Below the pieces are notes generated by a model that worked only from the letters and a program-made list of their open reading frames with translations, was not told the DNA's origin and ran no database searches. 64,000 nt of DNA from Cymodocea nodosa (Eukaryota > Streptophyta > Magnoliopsida > Alismatales > Cymodoceaceae). Shown piece after piece: positions 57,715 through 64,000 of the stretch. The first letter of the stretch is position 1; each line of letters begins with the position of its first letter. Made by a program: the position numbers and the translations under genes. The stretch spans positions 5,910,001-5,974,000 of the forward strand of contig CM072343.1 of assembly GCA_036874045.1 (NCBI GenBank). The letters are read 5' to 3'.

Positions 57715-59230
57715 ATCAGCTATTATCTTATCAATAGGATGAGATGATGTATAATGCCAATTTCTATGTTGTTCCACATTTTCTATAGGCATGACATTAT
57801 TTTCTTCTAAATCTTCATCATTTAAGTTTATATTTCTTAGTTTGTTAGATAATTTCTCAATTTCTCTATCAACATCATTTGATACCATTTCTGGGAGAAT
57901 TTCTAAATCAATATTTTCAGCATGTCTAAAATCCAAATGAGAATTTTCATGAAATTTCACATGTAGGGTTTCCTTAATGGTTTTTGTTGATTTATTATAT
58001 ACTCTATATGCCTTACTTCTAATAGAATAACCAACAAAAATACTCTCATCTGATTTAACTCTAAATTTGTCTCTACGTTCCTTAGTATTCAAAATAAAAC
58101 ACTTGCAGCCAAAGGGTTTTAAATAACTTATTTTGGGAACCCTATTATACCATATCTCATAAGGAGTTTTATCCAAAATTGGTCTTAGATATACTCTATT
58201 TATAACATAATATGCTATATGAACTGCTTCTACCTAGAGAGATAGGGGTAACTTATTTTCATTTAACATGATTCTGGACATTTCCTGAAGTGATCTATTT
58301 TTACATTGTACTATCCCATTTTGTGAAGGAGCTCTTGGAAATGAGTACCTATGATCTATGCCTAATTCTTCACAAAAGGTGTCCATTTGATCATTATCAA
58401 ATTCTGTATCATGATCACTCCTAAGTTTTTGAATTTTAACATTCTGCTCATTCTAAACTTTATTACAGAATATTTTAAATATTTCAAAAACTTCAGTTTT
58501 ATTAGCTAGAAAATAAGCCCATGTAAACCTAGAATAATCATCAACTAGTACAAAAGCATAATGTTTACCTCCTAGATTGGTTGTTCTAATAGGTCCAAAT
58601 AAATCCATAGGCACTAGTTCTAATACTCTTTTGCTTATTTTATTTAAACTTTTAAAGGATGTTTTATGTAATTTACCTAATTGACATGCATCACACATAA
58701 CCTCTTTCGAGTAATTAATACTAGGTAAATCTCTAACCAGATTCTTTTCAGACAGCTTTTATAATCATTTAAAGTTTGAGTGTCTTAGCCTTCTATGTCA
58801 TAAAATAACTTCATCCGATTTTGCAATTAAGCAAGCATCTTCTTTAATAATATCAGAAGGCAAGTTCATAATACAAATAGATCTTTTCTTGTATGTAGTA
58901 AATAAAATTTCGTTTGTATGCATGTCTATAATTTTATAGGAATCTTTTTCAAAAATCACATTGTAAAATTTCATTAAGACAGAAATACTCAATAAATTAT
59001 AACCTAAGTTTTCTACTAATAAGACATCATTTATAAAACACTTTTCAGTTACCTGAACCTTGCTAGACCTAAGGATTTTTGTTTTGCTTTTATTTCCAAA
59101 GGTAACTTGTCTGTTCTTTGTCTTTCTTACTTTTGTAAGTAATCATATATCTCTAGTTATGTGGCTGGATACTCCACTATTCATTATCCATTTTGATTTG
59201 TGTACCTGCATAATAGTTAAGAAGAGATTT
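57715..59230 (-). pseudogene. Protease-integrase part of element F pol
   Basis: Minus strand. Protease WIMNSGVSSHITRD has Asn in place of the catalytic Asp (family DSG). Then HRRLRHSNFK and CDACQLGKLHKTSFK (zinc domain), MDLFGPIRTTNLGGKHYAFV with LVDDYSRFTWAYFL, SDHDTEFDN, and a degraded NGIVQCKNRSLQEM. After that a long open part (57652-58176) with GCKCFILNTKERRDKFRVKS and SIFVGYSIRSKAYRVYNKS. Cut at 57715 after HYTSSHPIDKIIA by element B; RT and RNase H are absent from the window. Confidence 0.88.
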
Positions 59231-59765
59231 TATTTCTTAGAACCCATTTCTAAGTGGGTCCAAGAATTTTAGAGGAAGTCATATCAAAATAATCAATATT
59301 TTTAAACTTCAACTTATTTATTTTCTGATAATTATTCCTGCATTTATTACTCTTAGTGTTGTAATTATCAGAACATTTATCTCTATGTAAAACATAGTTG
59401 AAATTTTCATTTCTAACATTATTTAATTGTTGATTCCAATATCTGATATTTTTCAAATATAAAGAAAATTGATCAAAGGTATTAATGTTTTCAAATGATT
59501 TAGCCTGGTTTTTTTGAAAATTTCTTTTGGGACTCTTGCATCGTGTGTTATTATCTATGTGTTGTATTTTATCAATTTGCACATATTTATCTCCCTTTTT
59601 AATCACACATCGAATAAATTTTCTTTTATTATTCTTAGTACTAGAAATAAAGACATTGTTTTTAGTAGTACCATCATGCAACATATAATTTTCAAAACTA
59701 ATACCATGTTTTTCTACATTTGATATTTTACTACTAAGTTCATTTGTTATAGTTTGACTATTATT

Positions 59766-60265
59766 TCATTTACTTAAGGTAGCCTTTTGATCGTAGACCT
59801 TAATTTTTAACATATCAATTTTTGAATTTAAATAAGTAATAGTTAGTTTCAATTTATCAACTTCACAAATCATTTTCTTTTTATTAGCAATTAAATTTTC
59901 ATAATCAGCATGCAATTTTCTTTCTATTGTAGTAAACTTTAAAATTTCATGTGCATGCTTTTGATTTTCTTCTTTAAATTTATTCAATGTAGAATTCAGA
60001 AAATCAATCTTATTTTCAGATTCATCTAGCATTTCCCTAGTGTTCTTTCCTTCTATTTTTACTTTCTTATATTTTCTAGCTAGTTTATTGTATTCAATAA
60101 GTAATTTATCAAAATTATCATAACTAGCATATGGATCAGAAGATACCTCACTAGAATTCAACATGAAGCACACATTTGCTAGATTTTCTTTTGAATTTGA
60201 TCTTGACGAGGATTCACTATCTGATGTTGAATCTTTTATTTCTTCACTTTGTGAAGTTAAAGAGT
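59766..60265 (-). pseudogene. C-terminal gag region of element F (coiled coil)
   Basis: Follows a TAG that replaces Trp after LKVT. Starts with a Ser/Asp-rich segment, then about 110 residues of Lys/Glu/Leu-rich helix (KLLIEYNKLARKYKKVKIEG, ENKIDFLNSTLNKFKEEN). Matches the coiled-coil part of element A gag. Confidence 0.75.
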
Positions 60266-60269
60266 CATG

Positions 60270-61149
60270 CTATGTAACTTTAAGTGCCATTCTCTTTCTA
60301 AATTTCTTATTCCTAAAATTCCTCCTCGAATTCTTCTTATCTTTGTTGAGAGGACAATCAGTTTGAAAGTGACCCGACCTATTGCACTTGTAGCATATGA
60401 TTTTGTCCTTCATGAATGACTTCTTCTCTATATCTCCAAATGTCTTTACTAACCTGAAGTTCCTACATTTCTTCAACAGATCTCTAAATTTTCTAGTCAA
60501 CAAAAGTAAATCATCGTCAGAATTACTAATGACTTCTGAGGCTTTATCAGCCTCATAAGCCAAATCCCTTCTAGGATTATTTCCTTTTGGATCTAAATGT
60601 TGTACTTCATAGGCTATCAAATTGCCTATGAGATCATCGAGAGTATATGTATTTAAATCTTTAGACTCTTCAATAGATGTTATCTTTTGAACCCAAATTT
60701 TAGTTAAAGATCTAAGGATCTTTCTTACCAAGTCTTTTTCCTCAAATTTCTTACCTAAAGATTTTAATGAATTTACAATCTCAATAAAATGAGAAAACAT
60801 ATCAGAGATACATTCATTTTCGTGCATTCTAAAAAGCTCATATTTATGTACTAACATATTAATCTTAGATTCCTTGACCTGGTTAGTACCTTCGTTGGCA
60901 ATCTCTAATGCATGCCATATCTTATATGCAATTTGACATGCATAAACTTTATTAAATTGATCATGAGATAAAGCACAAAACAAGATGTTTAAACCTTTAG
61001 CATTCAGTGTCATTCGCTCCTTTTCATCAAAAGTCCAAGTATTATATGGAGTTGTAATTAACACTATAGGATTGCTAATTACATGTCATAATTTGAAATC
61101 AATTGATTGAAAGAATACTTTCATCCTATATTTCCAGTAGTTGTAATTG
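60270..61149 (-). pseudogene. gag of element F (UBN2 core and zinc knuckle)
   Basis: 264 codons open from 61064. The frame extends upstream, through one stop at a Trp position, to 61149, where a solo LTR is inserted; the gag start is at 63802. Core motifs: AYKIWHALEIANEGTNQVKE, INMLVHKYELFRM, MFSHFIEIVNSLKSLGKKFE, IGNLIAYEVQ, and an intact CCHC knuckle CYKCNRSGHFQTDC near 60375. More complete than the gag of A, and its knuckle is not broken. Confidence 0.88.
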
Positions 61150-63750
61150 TGTAAGGAGTAAAATTGTGCATTTTTATGTAATATTATTTGTGCTTCTTAT
61201 GAATTAAATGTTAAATAATGCATGATTATAATTGAAATATCATCACATAGGCATTTACATGAGTATGCATGATTATTGGATTTAATGACTTAAATTTGCA
61301 CAACTTAGCCCTTTTGTTGATTATTGACTTAATGATCATGGGAATGAATAGTGATTATTTACTTAGATGTCTTAGAAGTTTTCTTCTTGTTATATTTTAA
61401 TTTGTTTGCTTAAGTTTTAAAGGTTATCTAAAGGAAATAAGATAGATGAATCTCAACCGTTGGATCTACCAAGGAAGAGATCAACTACCAAGTCTATTTA
61501 AAGGGAAGGACAACCCAAAACTAGGTTTTGTCTTCTCCTCTCCAAGCAAAAACAGTGGCCAAAGCTCCTTGGAAGCAAGTCACTTCCTCTCCGGTGTTGC
61601 TGATTTCGGTGGTGCGTGGAGAGAGCAAGTTGGACCCAAGGGAGGCGTGTTCGTGGAAGCTCCAAGGAAGGACGTGGATGCATAGAAGGTGATTTTGTTG
61701 GGTGCAACTCTCCTTCTTCTTCGATGTACAACTTTCTTGCGTGGAGGACAGTAGGAATCTCTTGTGGAGAGGCCTCTTCATCCGGTTTGGAGGTGATATG
61801 CATGGAGAAAGCAAGGAAGGAGCCAACTAGGGCATGGTTGGTGGACGTCCATGAGAAGGAAGCTTGTTGCCTTCATCCTTTGGTGAAATCTTGAAGCCCC
61901 TTAGTATTTCAAGAGGAAAACGTGGTGTGACAGGCCATGTTGGAGTCTTGAGGATGTGAGGGAGGCCAACTTCAAGAGCTTACTTCAAGGTGTTGGAGAT
62001 TTAAAGGTATAACTTGGAGTGGGTTAACCAAAAACTAACATTATGTTTGCATATGTTGTGTCTTATCATTGTGTTTGATGTTGTTTGTGTATTGCATATG
62101 TCTTTGCATGTTTAGGTTTATTTTTAGTAGTATAATCTTCATTTTTATGTTGTAAAACTCTTAGTTTGTTTAATGAAACTTGCCTCTGAAAATGAATGAT
62201 TTTCGTGTAGATATGTGAATACATGTAGTCAAGGTGTTCGTTTATTGTAAAGACAGAACTTTCCTTGTGTTGTTTTCTTTGTAAATCGAGTTTTTCTCAA
62301 TGTTTTTCATCGATTCTTAATCCTTTTTTGTAGAGAAATAAAAGATGATTATTTCTATATACTTTGTTTAATTTTTTGAGCATGTTTGGTTTGATTTTTC
62401 CATTTTATACGAAGAGTATATTGTCAATTCGAAATCACATTTTTGATCAGTAGTTTTGTGGAAATGTCTGATGCGATTTCTCCCTCTGTGCAGTATGTTT
62501 TTAAGATCTATAAATTGGTTTTATTAGATTGATAAGTCTACTTTCGTTCAGCAGTAATTTCATATATTTTTATGAATAATTGATAAAGTTATCGAGTTTT
62601 TACTGTGAGTGCGTGTTTTTCATTATTTCAAGATCGTTTTGCACACCTTACTAGGGCTTAATATTATTTTCAATTAAAGACGAATTAGACTGTAAAATCA
62701 CCGTGTACTTTTAGATAACTTGAAACCCTTTCCAATTCATATTTTTACATGATTTTTCAATTCCTATGTTGGGAGAAATCGTTATTATAAGTAGAGATAT
62801 TTTCTGTGATTTCGGAGAACAAGTTAGGAAGGGAGCAGATTTTTGTAGTTCCGGATTCTAGCCAAACAGAATCCAGCCCTACATTACTCCTTTCATAAAA
62901 GATGCTTTTGGTAGAGTTTTTTAGTGTTTCTTGATTCTATTTTGTAAGAAATTTCGTGTAGATTATAGTCACGTAAATTTTGTATTTTTTTTAGAATGTA
63001 TTTTATTGGTTTTTGATTTTTTTTATCAGAGGTTGTAGTAGTTTTGAATTCCTATTCAGCTGCCAGTTTCAGTGCTCGACGCCTGAGTGTTATCCTGCAC
63101 TGCAGACTTTATGGAAAGCTATTCTGTCAATTTTCCATATTAGTAGTACGAGTCTTTGTTCAAAGCCCTCTAATTTCGCCGGATTTCATGGAGTTTTGAC
63201 CGAGCTATGATTTTTGCACCAAAGGTGCGTTTTTGGAAAGTTTACATAATGGTTCTACGCCCTGTCAGTAAATACAATACTTCTAGACATTTGTAATGAT
63301 TTAGTCTATAGAATTACTTTCATTTCGAAGATAACTCGAGGATCTTTCCAACTAATATTTTCTCTGGATTTTTCAATATCCAGGTTGGATGTAATGAGAG
63401 TTAAAAGTTGAGCTTAATTTCTGTAATTTTAGAGACGAAACTCACTAATTTTCTTGAGTTTCCTAAGGTTTAACCTTAAGAGCTTCTTGGATTTATGATG
63501 ATACTTGAACTCTTTATCGTATTTATGTAATTATTACTTATTAATATGTAATTAAATTTTTTATCATGGTTTTAGTGATGTGAATATTTTGCTAAGCATT
63601 TATTTCCTTGAATTCGTTTAAGACAAGCTTCTTGTGGATCGACCTGCTCTTGCATATGCTTAATACAATAGGTACCGTGCGCTTGCGGTTTATAAATGTA
63701 AAATTTGGGATTTTCGTGTTTTAATTCTAAATACAACAAATTTCCTTACA
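61150..63750 (+). repeat. Solo LTR of an Athila/Tat-like gypsy element in F's gag
   Basis: 2601 bp, TGTAAGGAG...TTTCCTTACA, TSD AATTG (61145-61149 and 63751-63755). The orientation is inferred from the GGATCGACCTGCTCTTGC...GTGCGCTTG block near its right end, as in D. A possible TATA (TCTATTTAAAGGG) lies at 61493-61505, followed by a GC-richer stretch (61500-61900) with overlapping open frames on both strands that I do not consider genes. Confidence 0.85.
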
Positions 63751-63802
63751 AATTGCTACCTTCAAACATAGGAGGATGAGTAGTGGTCTGTCCTTTAGTC
63801 AT
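63751..63802 (-). pseudogene. gag start of element F
   Basis: ATG at 63802 opens MTKGQTTTHPPMFEGSN, the usual short leader of copia gag before the F.G.NY.YW motif, which continues at 61149 beyond the solo LTR. Confidence 0.8.
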
Positions 63803-63887
63803 AACTAAAATCTTAGTATTATCTATTTTAAATAGATGATCCTAAATAAATGATAGGAAAAACCAATTCCTAAATAGAAAAATGAAA

Positions 63888-63899
63888 GCTCTGATACCA
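63888..63899 (-). other. tRNA-iMet primer-binding site of element F
   Basis: Minus strand TGGTATCAGAGC, two bases from the LTR end: the standard plant Ty1/copia primer site complementary to initiator tRNA-Met. Confidence 0.92.
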
Positions 63900-63901
63900 A
63901 T

Positions 63902-64000
63902 TGTAGGATCGTAATATTACAAGAGGGGCGGGTGAATTATGTCTTTAGCAATTAAAAATTACCAACGTATAAAACAAGAGCACAAAAATACTTGTAAATA
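63902..64000 (-). repeat. 5' LTR of element F (partial; continues beyond the window)
   Basis: First 99 bp of the LTR (read on plus: TGTAGGATCGTAAT...), matching 24182-24280. About 1.16 kb should follow outside the window. Confidence 0.88.

Larger units (their letters stand above)
24182..64000 (-). mobile_element. Element F: SIRE-like Ty1/copia element hosting the whole nested island (5' LTR runs off the right edge)
   Basis: The LTR at 24182-25437 and the sequence from 63902 to the window end begin with the same about 98 bp (TGTAG.ATCGTA.TAT.ACAAGAG.. then TTTAGCAATTAAAAATTACCAA), with roughly 13 % differences. The inside edges carry the expected signals in minus orientation: polypurine tract next to the left LTR, tRNA-iMet primer-binding site next to the right one. 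Gag-pol (57715-63802) and the end of a post-pol ORF (25690-27320) lie between, in the right order. The RT/RNase H part and the start of the post-pol ORF are missing, lost where elements D, E and B lie. Everything from 27321 to 57714 is later insertion plus a remnant of about 33 bp at 38560-38592. Confidence 0.88.

Noticed and set aside
61446-61894. Several 79-101-codon ORFs near 61500-61900
   Set aside because: They overlap on both strands inside the R/U5-like part of a solo LTR, where GC content is locally higher; no family match.
24182-64000. Endogenous pararetrovirus or other integrated virus
   Set aside because: All protein signals fit LTR retrotransposon gag, protease, integrase, RT and RNase H in copia or gypsy order; no movement or coat protein motif of a pararetrovirus seen.

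Overview
The window is nuclear DNA from a flowering plant with a repeat-rich genome. The evidence is one intron-split housekeeping gene (EMC1, minus strand, entering from the left edge and starting at 22615) and a dense set of plant retrotransposons: SIRE-like Ty1/copia, Athila/Tat-like Ty3/gypsy, RTE and L1 LINEs, a gag-only gypsy derivative and a 5S-rRNA-related SINE. Nothing fixes the species. A non-grass monocot would fit, but that is a guess. All exon and element borders below were read by eye from splice sites, reading frames, LTR ends and target-site duplications (TSDs).

Left third (1-22615): seven EMC1 exons (691 codons, the lumenal propeller part of about 980 residues) interrupted by short introns and two very large ones. 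Intron 6 (13.8 kb) holds an L1 LINE split by an old copia element, then a decayed RTE LINE. Intron 3 (5.3 kb) holds a decayed gag-only gypsy element. Upstream of the start codon are a telo-box and a site-II-like motif, about 1.4 kb of quiet sequence and an old copia LTR fragment.

Right two thirds (24182-64000) is one nested retrotransposon island. The host is a minus-strand SIRE-like copia element, called F here. Its 3' LTR is 24182-25437; its 5' LTR starts at 63902 and leaves the window; its gag-pol lies at 57715-63802 and the tail of its post-pol ORF at about 25690-27320. Inside F sit: copia A (27326-38559, TSD TCATC); two gypsy 5' half-elements facing each other (D, 38593-41272, plus; E, 41750-43200, minus, with its LTR split into 43200-44054 and 48484-49578); a copia solo LTR G inserted in E's LTR (TSD ACTTA); a gypsy solo LTR X inserted in G (TSD ACGGA); an 837-bp tandem duplication from recombination between E's LTR and X; a truncated copia B (49579-57714) carrying the 5S-related SINE; and another gypsy-type solo LTR in F's gag (61150-63750, TSD AATTG).

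Two observations stand out. (1) All three copia elements carry a long ORF after pol that does not look like an envelope gene: RG-rich N terminus, acidic middle, a domain resembling the putative plant transposon protein family, and in two copies a poly-Gln tract. In A and B this ORF has a conserved TATTTAAA about 85 bp before its ATG. (2) Copies of one gypsy LTR family carry different U3 modules between conserved flanks. One module matches the copia A LTR and another matches the copia F LTR, so regulatory modules appear to have moved between Ty1/copia and Ty3/gypsy LTRs. None of the retroelements looks autonomous; all pol regions carry stops, mostly of the C-to-T/G-to-A kind expected from methylated-cytosine decay.
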